64,000 nt of DNA, from positions 93,014,704 through 93,078,703 of the forward strand of contig OX465582.1 of assembly GCA_950022655.1 (NCBI GenBank), given 5' to 3'. This document shows, one piece after another, positions 52,064 to 63,067 of this stretch. Positions within the stretch are counted from its first letter, which is position 1. Each line of letters opens with the position of its first letter. Position numbers and translations under genes: made by a program. The notes below the pieces were generated by a model. The model worked only from the letters and a program-made list of their open reading frames with translations, searched no databases and had not been told where the DNA came from. The DNA is from Alentia gelatinosa. Its lineage: Eukaryota; Annelida; Polychaeta; Phyllodocida; Polynoidae.

Positions 52064-55000
52064 TTAGAGTAAGACATATAAAACAGTCTCTAGTGTCGAC
52101 AATGGCCGTTCTGCCGCCTGGTACCTCTGGAATCTATTCAAAAATATTAACAATTAGAGGTTATTTTTTAAGTACTTTATTCATACTGAATGGATACATC
52201 GGTGAGTGGTCCATTTTGAGGGTACCAGTCAGTGTTTCACAGATACAAGTAACTTCAACTTATTTTGAAAAACAAAGGAAGTAAGTGGTCAACAAGCGAC
52301 CAGTCAGGTTAACAGACTTTCGGCTAAAAATATCGAATCCAGGTAGATTGAGAATACGAAAGATACCATAACGGAGTGCTCAAGGTGAAAAAGTTGATTA
52401 GATGGGATGAGATGAGTATAAACATACGTAGAACTAGGACATGAACCTAAGAAGATAGCAACCATCGATGATAACTGAAGTCAATGTTAAACCTACGTAA
52501 TACTAAACGACCGTCTATATTGTGTTTTGCTGTTCCTAAAAGGATATTCGAGTCAATATTACACATCTATCTGAATGTATGTATATATATTTACAAAAAA
52601 TATATACTTAAATTCAGAGAATATATGACGCTGAAACATCTACTCCAAAATCTGTAGAAAGTTAGGAGCTCTGAAATCAAAATGGCAGACTCCCGGATAA
52701 AAATGCAGAAAAAAGATTGGTGAATCAAGATAGCTAATTTGAACTTTTGATGAAAGAAAATTTAGAAATCTAGAAGCAGCAACTGATGCCGACAGTTGCA
52801 TACACAAGAATCTAAAGGCCATCCTAGAAAATACACGTAACTATTGGAAATAGAATCTGACATTATTTGTTAAGTATCGCCATCTGATGTATTTTTCTTC
52901 CCATCAACATTATTAACTAGCTAAAGCGAGTATTCCGCCAACATGTCTTCTATGACTACACTCTCCTCCCAGATCGTTCACGGCGCTAGCGCATGCTAAT
53001 CTCTGCATGATAATGTGAATTCACATTTGATTAGTGTGCCCCTTCGAGTGAGCATGTGTCATGTTGACATAACTAGATCCAATAACACATGAGGTGCTTT
53101 CCACTGTAGAAAGTAATCCCAGAGACTGTGTCCGGTCTGAAATAAGAAATAACATAAATGAGTGTATGATATTTACCTTATGAATATGTTTATCTCTATT
53201 TACAAGTGGAACACAGAATTCCCCCAAAAGCCTTCATAATTTAGGATATTTGAAAAAAACTGGCGGATGGGACAGATTCTGTTCCAAATAGACAGGTCGG
53301 TGCAGATACGAGCGCCCGTAGGAATTCCTGAAAATATGATCGTTGAAATCATGGACAGTCAAATAATCGTGCTACTCATCTTTCGGGAAAGGGAAATATG
53401 TGGGATTTCAGTGTGTGAGCACATCACACTTCATGTGAAGATGGAACATTATAGTAGTTTATAAGTAAGGTAGCCGAAGTAACTGCGAAATTATGGATCA
53501 GTCATCTGAATGTCGCATTGGTCATGCCTAACCTACCGAAATTGGTTTCGGATTTTATCTCGCTCCAGCATTCAAGGAAAGGAATTCATAGACATAAAAA
53601 AAACATGAAAATATACCGTCATAGAAGCCTCGTAAACTGTTGAATCGACGTGTGGCTGTCATTTTGACGACAGTGACCGTTTGGTGAATCCTGGCTTCTC
53701 ATTGGCTAACGTTTGTGACGTCAACATGCTCAATTCCGCTGAGGAATATTTTACTGGGAAGAACTATAAATCCTGAGCGTTTAATATGGGACAAAAACTA
53801 GTTTTTTCTAACTTGAAAAGGGCAAATCGTTTTTGTGTCGTGAATAATGAGGGTATTTTTGTAAACAAAACATTGTTAGAAAGCTAAGACTTGGGCCTAT
53901 CTATTGGTATATATCTGGTATACATATGTGATGGTTACATATCCTGTCAAAGATTGAACATTGGGATTTGTTAGGTAAAAAACACTAAAACATGTTACCT
54001 TCCTGTCTTCACAGTGATTTACTGAAAACTCTATCGCGATGACCTATGGAAATAAATAGCTATTTCATGACAATTAAAATGATACCTATATTGTCAGGCT
54101 GTGATAGATATTTCCTGAGATACAGGAGCATTATGACAGATGACAAACACTCCAAACATGCCCTAAAATGTGATTTTCTGATATTATTGCATTTTTAGCA
54201 TATGGTATAGCTAGAAATGGCCAATAATTACCTCTAAATAATATTTAATCAATAAGATATATTTCTTGCATACTCATAATGTCAGTGATTCAAGCAGCAA
54301 TATGACCTCAGGCCAAAGTTTTTCAATAAAATGACAGGTGGCACTTCAATTTGAGAATCTTAGGACTGGAAAGTTCTGTTATGTATTCTTCATGAAGTTC
54401 TCTTGATTTCTATCTACTTAGTTTTTGAAAATATTATCTTTTACAAATGCTGCATTTGATTGAACTAGATGTTGTGATTTTACCCATAATAAAAGCTCAG
54501 GACTATAATTGATTCTGTGTATTAACAGTGCCAGGTTCATATCCACTTCAATCAGGGATTCAGGGGTCTGCTACATACATTTTGATCGATACAACCTACG
54601 TTTTTATTATTATTTCATTTACATCAAAGGAATGAAAAATCACGTTCACGTCCAGGTTTCTTGTACTTGTCCTTTATTATCATACACGTTAATAGTACGT
54701 GAGGCATAGTTGTGTGTCCTTGTAAAGTTCTGGGAGGTGTTTTATAAACATGGTATTGCATAGACGTGTTGGGGTGAAACGATCACTGATGGTTTAAGAC
54801 CTATTTGGATATAGCTGTGCAATACATGCGTAGTTGTGATAATTTAACGGAACGGAAACGGTTTCTATCAACGATCGGCACACTATAAAACGCCACCCTG
54901 GTCTATACATCCCTATCGTGGCCAATTAATATTGGTTTCTATAAGAAGAAAGTAATCATCAAAATTAAAGAGTTCTTACTTCCTTAGGTTTAAGGTCTAA

Positions 55001-55190
55001 ACCTCACAAGTCTAGGCCTCTAGACTTTACACCATATTTAGGCTCTAGAAAGGAAAATACCAGACATGCGATGCATATATGACTGGTGATGTTGTTTAAT
55101 TGAGGCCCCGACATTCCTCAGTCTCTGTTTCTCAAGACACGAACAACCTCCTACATGTACGAGATTCCAAATCACGACGCAATCCAGGAA
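52064..55190. other. Long non-coding stretch, possibly intron or intergenic host DNA
   Basis: This is the longest part of the flanks without recognisable repeats. ORFs are short and unsupported. One motif pair stands out: ATTGGCTAAC at 53701 (a reversed CCAAT box) and TGACGTCA at 53716-53723, 15 bases apart, a promoter-like spacing. Confidence 0.4.
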
Positions 55191-55204
55191 CAAGCTCAAT
55201 AAGT

Positions 55205-55285
55205 CACGTGGTGTGACGGCGCCTGCGCACTGAGTAGTGAATAAATTATCGGCTCGAGGCAATCAGCGACCGGAAGTGACGTCAG
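55205..55285. promoter_or_regulatory. Candidate host promoter: E-box, NRF1-like and ETS-CRE motifs
   Basis: CACGTG at 55205, GCCTGCGCAC at 55221 (NRF1-like) and CCGGAAGTGACGTCAG at 55270-55285, which joins an ETS site directly to a CRE. Such clusters are typical of constitutive animal promoters. No adjacent first exon can be shown. Confidence 0.4.
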
Positions 55286-55340
55286 GGGAGCGCTATACGC
55301 TCTGAGAGATGAGAAGATACTGATGAATTAAAACCACTTC

Positions 55341-55605
55341 AAAGGCATATCGGACAATTTGGCTTAAAAATGAAAACCCACGTCAATTTTCTGAAGATTT
55401 GAAAAGATGATCTCCAAGTGCTGTGGAACACATATCTAACTGAAGAATCGAGGTTCACCGTACTAGATTTGATTTTTTAGATCAATATTCTGATAAATTT
55501 ATATTAGAATAAATAATTCTTAAAATGTATTTTTTCACATCGTAAAACCCCATTTGGTTTTCCTCAAATTTTCACAGAATATAGCATATGTATACTTATT
55601 TAGGT
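55341..55605. mobile_element. TTAA-type element, left half only
   Basis: AAAGGCATATCGGACAATTT to CACAGAATATAGCATATGTA matches the first half of 51530-52063. The 5' TTAA is changed to TTCA and the right half is missing. Confidence 0.7.
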
Positions 55606-56790
55606 TCACTCTGCTTCACTTCGTGAATTACTCTGCAGCCAAACCTGGTAGAGCACAGGCCAGCTATTTTCAGCTCGTGGGTTTCCTTCTAAATAGCTCG
55701 TGGATAAGGAGAGGACATTTTGAAACGATCTCCATGGGAGGCATCCTGCACTAAGGTTGTACATGCAATCTCTGTGCTGTGATCAACAGCCAATGAGGAT
55801 TGACCAGTCTCATTCCGGTCTGTTGCACATGCAAGGAGGGAAACGTATGAAAAAAAAACACACAAAGAGTTTCATTATCAGAGTGCTCTGTCCCCATGTG
55901 GACACTCGAGAAACCAGAGTGGTAATGAAGGTAAAAATACTGTTCACTGCATATTGTGCCATATTGTAAACATCAAGACTGGAGGGAGCTGCTACAAAAG
56001 GATGACTGTTCAAATTCGATCATTATTGATATCAATCAATAACCAATATGTAACCAATATGTGATTGGTTTCAATACAATCCCAACGGGTAACCCCCGCT
56101 TTATTTCAACTCAACAACTAACTATTGCAAGATAAGCGACGAACATAGCAGATATCAGGGGGGACTGTCTTAACCAAGGATCTTAGCCAGATTGTCCAAA
56201 AGTGTTTAACAAGTTTGACCCACATCCTACAAACTGTCCTCCATACAATCAAAAGGAGCCTAGATGGGGGACACCTACATAAATTCACAAAGAAACCCTA
56301 TTTATCAGTTTAACTAGAGAAGATATGTATATCATTGTATGTAATTCAAAATGGCAGTGTTGGAGGGGAAATATCTTGCATGATCAAGAGACCACGCAGG
56401 GCTCAAGAGTCCTGGAAAAAGTGGTCCGGGGCTACCCTGGGGCTCACCCTGTACTCACTACAATAAACATATATGCATATCTGTGAAGGTAATGGTGTTT
56501 TATAAATTCAGTAGCCAAGCTATATGTATATACATTTACCATAATTAACTATGTTTCGTTTCTACAAGCACAAACCAAGACCATCTCCCACAATAGCACA
56601 CGGATGAACTAGAGGCAAAGTCATATATCATTACATACTTATCAATTAAATATTCATTCCCTTGCTGATATCACACTAGCCTCTATCCTATAACACATCA
56701 CATGGCTTCCACAGCTGAAACTCCTTGAGCCACTATACCGCTTATCCCAAATCCCTGCTTCCTCCTGCAGTCGCCAGGTGTCTCTGGGCG
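55606..56790. other. Non-coding stretch, no gene recognised
   Basis: About 56130-56400 resembles the old repeat at 39000-39310 (AACAAGTTTGACCCACATCC; TTCAAAATGGCAGTGTTGGA). No supported ORF. Confidence 0.4.
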
Positions 56791-56794
56791 CCCT

Positions 56795-57080
56795 ACTTCC
56801 GGCCGGGCTCTGTTGGCGGTCTCTAGTAGCCACCACACGACCGGAAGTGTTTGTCAGGGCCAAGCTGGGTCACGTGACCACCCTCCAGAGGGCCCACTAG
56901 AGGGCGTGGTGGTAGTCCAGTGGCGCTGATCCCTTCTTAGGCGGCGGGTCTTTGTTTCAGCCGTCAATCAGTGCTGAGCACGCAGCCTGCCCGGACCAGC
57001 CGCGCTCTCAGGGTGAATGGCACCGCTGTCCCTGCAGTCTACTCCGGCAGGACGAGTGGCGCCCAGTCCATGTGTGAGTG
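56795..57080. promoter_or_regulatory. GC-rich candidate regulatory region with ETS, E-box and CTCF-like motifs
   Basis: ACTTCCGG at 56795 and CCGGAAGT at 56841 are ETS cores on opposite strands. GTCACGTGAC at 56869-56878 is an E-box palindrome. CCACTAGAGGGCG at 56894-56906 matches the CTCF core. The sequence is GC-rich compared with its surroundings. GTCCATGTGTGAGTGC near 57056 could be an exon end with a splice donor. All functional statements are inference. Confidence 0.4.
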
Positions 57081-57155
57081 CTGTATGGCCGTGTTGCTTA
57101 CAGGAACCAGGGGCCTGTTGAATAATTTAGTTTATTGTCCATGGTGTACAATGTA

Positions 57156-57240
57156 CAGTAAAGCTCCGCTTAAGTGGACACCCTCCGTTCCGAGCGAACT
57201 GTCCCCTTAAGCGGGTCATACCCTTTGGCGAGGTTTTCAG
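57156..57240. mobile_element. Short pogo-like element, internally deleted
   Basis: CAGTAAAGCTCCGCTTAAGT begins it, and TTTGGCGAGGTTTTCAG is a decayed right end. CACCCTCCGTTCCGAGC is shared with 49808-49986. Confidence 0.6.
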
Positions 57241-57243
57241 ATT

Positions 57244-59904
57244 AAAGCCGGGCCCCCACCTACCACGACGGTCTATGACATACTTTCCGATGGCTTCGAT
57301 TTGAAATGCCCAAATCGTGGCCTATCGGGAGGTCCCGATAGCTCCAAATTTTAGATATGGTTTGAAATCGTAGAGCTTTTTTTATTTTTTATTTTTTTAT
57401 TAGTGTATTTAGACTGCAAAGACATCGGCTTGCGCCGGTATTAGTGCCTTTACAGTAACATTGGCACACCCAATAATACAATCTCGTTGTTATCATAGTC
57501 CTAAAGTGACCATGTCACTCTTATATAAGTAAAACATATTTACATAAACAATAAATACCAGTTCAAAACTGGCAGGTCAAAGTTTTTGTTCATTGTTCAT
57601 ATAGGTGGTGTTATCACCATATTAAGTCCATGTCCAACGTTTCAGTCATTCTTCATTCCTCATGACCACAAAACATAGGTCTATAAATCAACAGAGAACA
57701 CATCATACTCACTACATTAACTTTACAGCCATAAGATAGAGTAATGCCAGGAGTATGCCTTGGTTCAATTGTCAACATGATAACAGGGTTTGCACAATCC
57801 AATATTAGTAACACGGATTCTATAGTTGTATGTGATTAATAATGTGTTCCAGGGTGGGTCCATACTCGGGTCTCCTATCCAACCAATAGTGTACTTAGGG
57901 TGTTTTTCTTCATTTTGGTTTTAAATTTGTTATATTCATCTATCTGTCTGTCTGTTCCTTTCAACTTATTCCAAGCACACGCACCTTGGTACATTACACT
58001 TGTTTTATAACTTTCAATTTTGGGTCTTTTAACTTTAAATAGCACCCCAGAAGCTGATCTTGTATTTCTGGCAGGTGTCTGGATTAGCTCCGCATTGTTT
58101 TTTTGTTTAAACATATAGTTTAGTAAATGGTTTTTAGTTCTTTCTTTGAGTGTTGGGATCTCTGCATCTTTATGAAGCTGTATCATTTCTGTATTTGGAA
58201 CGGCTTTTAAAACTACCCGCAGTGCTCGGTTTTGGAGTGATTGGATTTGTCTAGTTTTATAACAAGATGAATTTAAGCAAAAAATATCACCATAGTCCAA
58301 ATAAGGTGTGACAAGGGATTTGTAGAGTATTAAGGCTGTACTTGTATCAATATATCTTCTAATTTTCGACAATAGGTAAACTTTGTGTGAGGCAATCTTT
58401 AAGCTATTATCAATGTGTTTATTAAAATTTAGTTGAGCATTCAACGTAAAACCTAAATATTTATAGTAATATACTCTTTCAATGCTAGTGTTGTTCATTA
58501 TAATATTTGGCAAATTTTGCTTTTGTATTCTTTGCCGTGTACCAAACAACATGCATTTGGTTTTCTTCGCGTTGATGGTTAACTGATTCTTATTGCACCA
58601 TTTAGCAATACTGTCTAATCTTAAATGCATATCTAACGACATATCATTAATATTGTCACCCTGCACCAGCACTACCGTATCGTCAGCATATAGTCGGATA
58701 CAGTTGTCAGCCACCACATTAGGCATATCGTTCACGTACATGAGGAAAAACAACGGGCCGAGTATGGACCCTCGGGGCACTCCCAAACAATTTGTTCCTC
58801 ATCTGAATAGGATCCGTTTACAAAGGTTTTTTTAGTACGATTTTGTAGATAATTTCTAATCCATAGCAATGCATTACCAATAACCTCCAGGATTACCAGT
58901 TTGTTTAAAAGAATGTTGTGATTTACCGTGTCAAAAGCTTTAGATTGGTCTATAAAAGTGGCTATAGTTAATTTACCGTTATTCATTCCCTCTAAGATAT
59001 TTTCTGTTAATTTAACTGTTGTATCGGTTGTGGAGTGCCCCGCCCTAAAACCACCCTGACAATCAGTCAAAACACTATGTTCATCAAGAAACAAAGACAA
59101 ATTCCTATGTACAATGCATTCAATCAACTTGCTCATAAGTGAAAGCAGTGATACTGGTCTCAAGTTAGAAACAGATTTACCTCCCCTTTGTTTAATAAGA
59201 GGTATCACAGTTGCTTTCTTCCATTCATCAGGCATCTTGTTCGATTGGAAACACAGATTTAACAAATGAGTCACCTGGTTTGGAACAGATAATAAAGCAC
59301 ATTTCATATACTTGGCAGTAATAAAGGGTATACTGGATGATTTCCATGAACTAATATTTTTGATCATCTTAATGACTTCATCCTCATTAGTATCAAAATT
59401 TTCGAAACTGTCCTCGGTTCTCTTCCCATAATAAGTCCATTGATCCTTGAATTTCTCAGCTAAGTTTGGACCAACCCTAGTAAAAAACGAATTTATATAA
59501 CCTGGGAGGTCCGCATCAGTAATTTTCTGGCCTGTGATATCATCTTCTATTATAATTTTATCGCTTGCATTTTTATTGGGTAAGAGTGACCTGATTTGTC
59601 TCCAAAATTTCTTTCCATCACCATTTGATCTGTCTAAATCATACTCGCTGACCACGATATCTTCCCTATAGGCTACGATACCCTATGACAGGCTACAAAA
59701 TTTCCAACATGTTGGAAGTTATCGGGACCTCTACGATTGGCGTTTTCAATCGCAGCCTATCGTGAGCTATGTAGACGAAATAGCAGAAACCTGTCCCACC
59801 TACCACGATTTTGGCTGACCTTACAATAGAATCGGAATGGTGTCGGAAAGGCCGTCGTAGGGCCAATCGGGACCAGAATCGTGGTAGGTGGGGGCCCGGC
59901 TTTA
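57244..59904. mobile_element. TIR element (AAAGCCGGGCCCCCACCTAC) split by a LINE
   Basis: The left end AAAGCCGGGCCCCCACCTAC (57245) is matched by GTAGGTGGGGGCCCGGCTTT (59884-59903), with TA at the outer borders. Without the LINE it would be about 385 bp. The interior is rich in TCGGGA, CGTAGG and CTATCG motifs. Confidence 0.75.
57379..59655 (-). pseudogene. LINE reverse transcriptase, 5'-truncated, one frame shift, minus strand
   Basis: Two overlapping frames make one RT. 58732-59655 gives GKKFWRQIRSLLPNK, WKKATVIPLIKQRGG, LRPVSLLSLMSKLIE, GGFRAGHSTTD and FIDQSKAFDTVNH. 57875-58786 gives GVPRGSILGPLFFLMY, the catalytic box LYADDTVVL, QLTINAKKTKCM, YKYLGFTLNAQLNF and the C-terminal SVMYQGACAWNKLKG. 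The 3' end is an A-rich tail (57379-57402 as T-rich plus strand). The endonuclease domain is absent. The type is jockey/CR1-like. The shift lies near the GVP motif. The LINE inserted into a TIR element and is younger than it. Confidence 0.9.
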
Positions 59905-59939
59905 TACTGGCTTCTCTGGCTATTGAGTATACATGAGAA

Positions 59940-60500
59940 CTCAGTAGACCAGTGTCCATTGTCAAATACCACAACTATGGTATACCTATTCAAATATGTG
60001 GTATACAGCTTTAAAGCTATAGTTTACCGAAATATAGTCCCTAAATTGCAAAAGAAGTAGTCCCTACTGCTATAATCTTTTATACGGCAATTTATCTCAC
60101 CCCTGGTACAAGCTTAGCCAAAGAAATACCATTAGAAAAAATACTCAACGATCACCCCAATAAAGTAACTATACTACGCCAGGGCCGTGGAGTAGTGTAT
60201 GTGAGATGACGTCATATGGATTTGCTAAGTATATTTTAACGATTTTGATGTTGTGATTCTATTTAATGGCAGAGAAAGGGGTGAGAAAAATCCAGAACCA
60301 CACTCAAATCGTAAAATACGCATGGCAGAGTGATATCAGATATAAATACATAATACTCCACGAGTTTGGATGTGCCGCAATCGTCATCGAGGCGAAGCCG
60401 AGTGACGATTACGGTACATCCAAACGAGTGGAGTATTATGTATTTATATATAAATATGGGTTTAATTAATTGAAGAAGATGGATGATAAATGCAACAAAC
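59940..60500. repeat. Old class B module, split by a class A cassette
   Basis: The left half (59940-60091) has CAGTGTCCATTGTCAAATAC, CTATGGTATACCTATTCAAA and AGTCCCTACTGCTATAATC, as in 44540-44710. The right half resumes at 60456 with ATGGGTTTAATTAATTG and ends GATGGATGATAAATGCAAC. Confidence 0.75.
60092..60452. repeat. Class A cassette (361 bp) inserted in a class B module
   Basis: The module TTATCTCACCCCTGGTACAA to AAAGGGGTGAGA (60092-60286) is followed by CCAGAACCACACTCAAATCG and a hairpin with GAGTTTGGATGTGCCGCAAT and the tip CGAGGCGAAGCCGAGTGACG. Because the host sequence is known from 44509-44756, the insertion limits can be read. AAT lies at both borders (60089-60091 and 60453-60455). 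The unit that moved therefore includes the hairpin. Confidence 0.8.
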
Positions 60501-60556
60501 GTATCTCTACCTGAGATCAGTTGTAAGTTGTAGGACTCAATCAGAGAATACAAGTC

Positions 60557-60995
60557 TTTATCTCACCCCTGGGACAAGTTTAGCCGTAGGAATAACATTA
60601 GAAAAATATGCTCAATGAACACACTGGTACAATGACAATACTATGCCACGGTCGTGGCATCGTGAATTTGAGATGATGTCATATGGATTTGCTAAGTATA
60701 TTCTAATTATTCTGAAATTATGATGATATTTATTGACATAGAAAGTGGTGAGATAAATCTGAAAATCTGGGAAAAAAAGAAATTTCGTCTGACGCCACCG
60801 AACGGTTGACGGAAGCAAAAACACTTTTACAAAAGCATACATCTGGAACCGCAGTTGAATTGGAAAATACACTATACTCCACTCGTTCAGTTGTGGCGTA
60901 ATCATCACTCGGCTTCACCTCGATGACGATTGCGGCCCATCCAAACTTGTGTAGTGTTGTCTATTTATTCGATTCTCGATGCAGTTCTATATAAA
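60557..60995. repeat. Class A cassette with insertion between module and hairpin
   Basis: Module TTATCTCACCCCTGGGACAA to GTGGTGAGATAAA (60558-60757). About 80 bases of other sequence follow, then GGAACCGCAGTTGAATTGGA and a hairpin with the tip CACTCGGCTTCACCTCGATG, ending GATGCAGTTCTATATAAATC. Confidence 0.7.
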
Positions 60996-61390
60996 TCCCT
61001 GTGAGTGGCTGTGAGTTATATACAAGTTGGGCAGAGAACAAAGGTCTCTCTGTGAATGGCTGTGAATTGAACCAGTCACTCTGATATCTGATATCACCCT
61101 GTCTCCCCAAGAATGGCTGCAAATTGTATGAGTCAATCTGAGATAATGACTTTCTCCCTGCAATCAGCTGCGAGTTGTACAGGTCAATAAGAGATTACAA
61201 ATCTCTCTGTGAATGGCTGTTAGTGTCAATCAGAGATTACAGCTATCTCTATGAATGGTTGTGAGTTGTACAAATGAATCAGAAATAATTACTGTGAGTT
61301 GTACACATCAAAGAGTCTCTCCATGAATGGCTGTGATCTATACGAGTTAATCAGAGATTACAAATCTCTCTGTGAATGACTGTGACTTTG

Positions 61391-61673
61391 TAGGCCTGGC
61401 GTCCACCTACTGCGATAGAAATTTAGACCTACCGATATGGCACTGATACAAAAAGCAAATATCGGAGACATATCGGGAATGTGCAAAATCGTAGACCTAT
61501 GTCTAGACATGCCAATCCACCACATAATGTAAGGGTCTTTTTTTGGGTGCCTAATCGCAGAAACGTGGTCAACTGCTCCGATATTAGATGACTTTCCGAC
61601 GCGATTTAAATTTTTTATCGGGAGGTGCATCGTAGACCATATCGGAGCCATATTGTAGTAGGAAGACGCTGGG
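61391..61673. mobile_element. ~283-bp TIR element, second copy of the 38197 family
   Basis: TAGGCCTGGCGTCCACCTAC to AGTAGGAAGACGCTGGGTC. Colinear with 38197-38481 with scattered differences. Confidence 0.8.
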
Positions 61674-61833
61674 TCTCAGAGTCTGGCGGAGATCACGAGT
61701 CATTAAAAAAATAGCTGCAAATTATACAAGTCAATCAGTGATCAGAATCTCTCCCTGTGATCGGCTGTAAGTTGAATGAGTCAGTCAGAGAATACTAGCA
61801 AGAAATGTCACATAATTTTATATGATTGTTTAT

Positions 61834-62375
61834 GTAGCGGTCCACTGGTTCTAGTGTGCTTTCCTCACTACCCTAGATTAGATCAATCTATCCCGTTGAG
61901 TGAGACGAGTCACTACCCTATGAGATTTCCCGCATAGGTTGGTTCAGCCTCGGAATGTAAAAGGAGATGCAGGATCCAATACTCTACACAAACGTATGAA
62001 CACAAAACCAGACACGGCACAGTTCAGGTATTACTGAATGTTTATTCAACCTGACAGCAACAGTTAGAGTCACCTAGCACGGAATGTGCTAGGTAGTGCA
62101 AGGTGAGGGGATCTGTTCCCTCAACCACTGAAAGGTTTCACGGAGAAACCTAACCAGTCTGTGAGGCTCCAAGCAGTTTGCTCAATGCTGAGGAACTACA
62201 AGTAACCTGTCAACATGCTGCGGACTCAGTCTATATAATACTGACTGAGTTGCGTAATGCAGGCAACCCCTTAGTATTTTCATACACGGATCCACCACCT
62301 TTACCGCACAGCAGGTATCAGCACCCGCATCACCTAGCGTAAAGTGAACCAACCAATACTCGACTACCCTGGGCC
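61834..62375 (-). mobile_element. Solo LTR related to the gypsy element's LTR, minus strand
   Basis: Read on the minus strand it contains GGGTAGTCGAG, GCTGTGCGGTA, GCATTACGCAACTC, a TATATA box, CTGGTTAGGTTT, GTTGAATAAACATT (polyadenylation signal), TGTCTGGTTTTGTGTTC and a terminal GGACCGCTACA, in the same order as the LTR at 18249-18800. Similarity is patchy, so it belongs to a related family rather than the same one. No internal region adjoins it. The right border is blurred by the next element. Confidence 0.75.
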
Positions 62376-63018
62376 CTGTTGAATAAAAAAAAATGAACGA
62401 TAAAAAAAGTATCTTACAAGTCTCGTTGGTGGCAAACTGTAGTATAAAAAACGATTGTGAAGGTGGACGAGCATTGGACGAGAGGATAAAATATACGATC
62501 TTGAGTGGTGTTGAATAAAAAATCGTTCATTTTGAAAATATCGTTTATTTATCGTTCAAGTCTCCTTGCGGACGACCGCATTTTCGGCATCGTAGCTGAT
62601 GTCAAACTCGTTTTTCATGCACTAAATCCATTCCAAATTAAAAGATATTTACAACAGAGATTTCTATTCATATTTGATACATGTATACCAAATTTCAACA
62701 TTTATTAACGATTGAATCATTTTTTTGTGAAATGTTTGAAAATTACTGAGAAAAATAGTTTGCCTTGGATGGGGTTAGAACTCCCTTCCTTCAGGTTGAG
62801 AGACCAACGCCTAATACATGTTTAGTGGTCCCCGTGGATATAGGTCAATTATACGATCATTCTACGATAATTCAACGATATTATCACGGACGCCAGTGCT
62901 CACATGGACGAGCAATTTTATGCTACACTGAAATAAATTATCGTTTATTTCTCGTCCATCCTTCACTATGTCTTATCGTCCAGCCTCACGGACGACAATT
63001 TTGTATTCAACGGGGCCC
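62371..63018. mobile_element. TIR element (GGGCCCTGTTGAATA ends)
   Basis: The left end GGGCCCTGTTGAATAAAAAA is matched by TTTTGTATTCAACGGGGCCC at the right. ATCGTTTATT, CGTCCA and GGACGA motifs occur in both orientations inside. GTTGAATAAAAAATCGTTC at 62510 is a second left-end-like segment. Confidence 0.65.
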
Positions 63019-63067
63019 TGACCCCTACATTTATATGCCATCTAAACAATTGAGTGAAGTTAAGAAT

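Noticed and set aside
62765..62835. tRNA-Glu-like sequence on the minus strand
   Set aside because: A CTCTCAA loop-like segment and GAGTTCTAACCCC resemble a tRNA, but stems are poor, and the stretch lies inside a TIR element.
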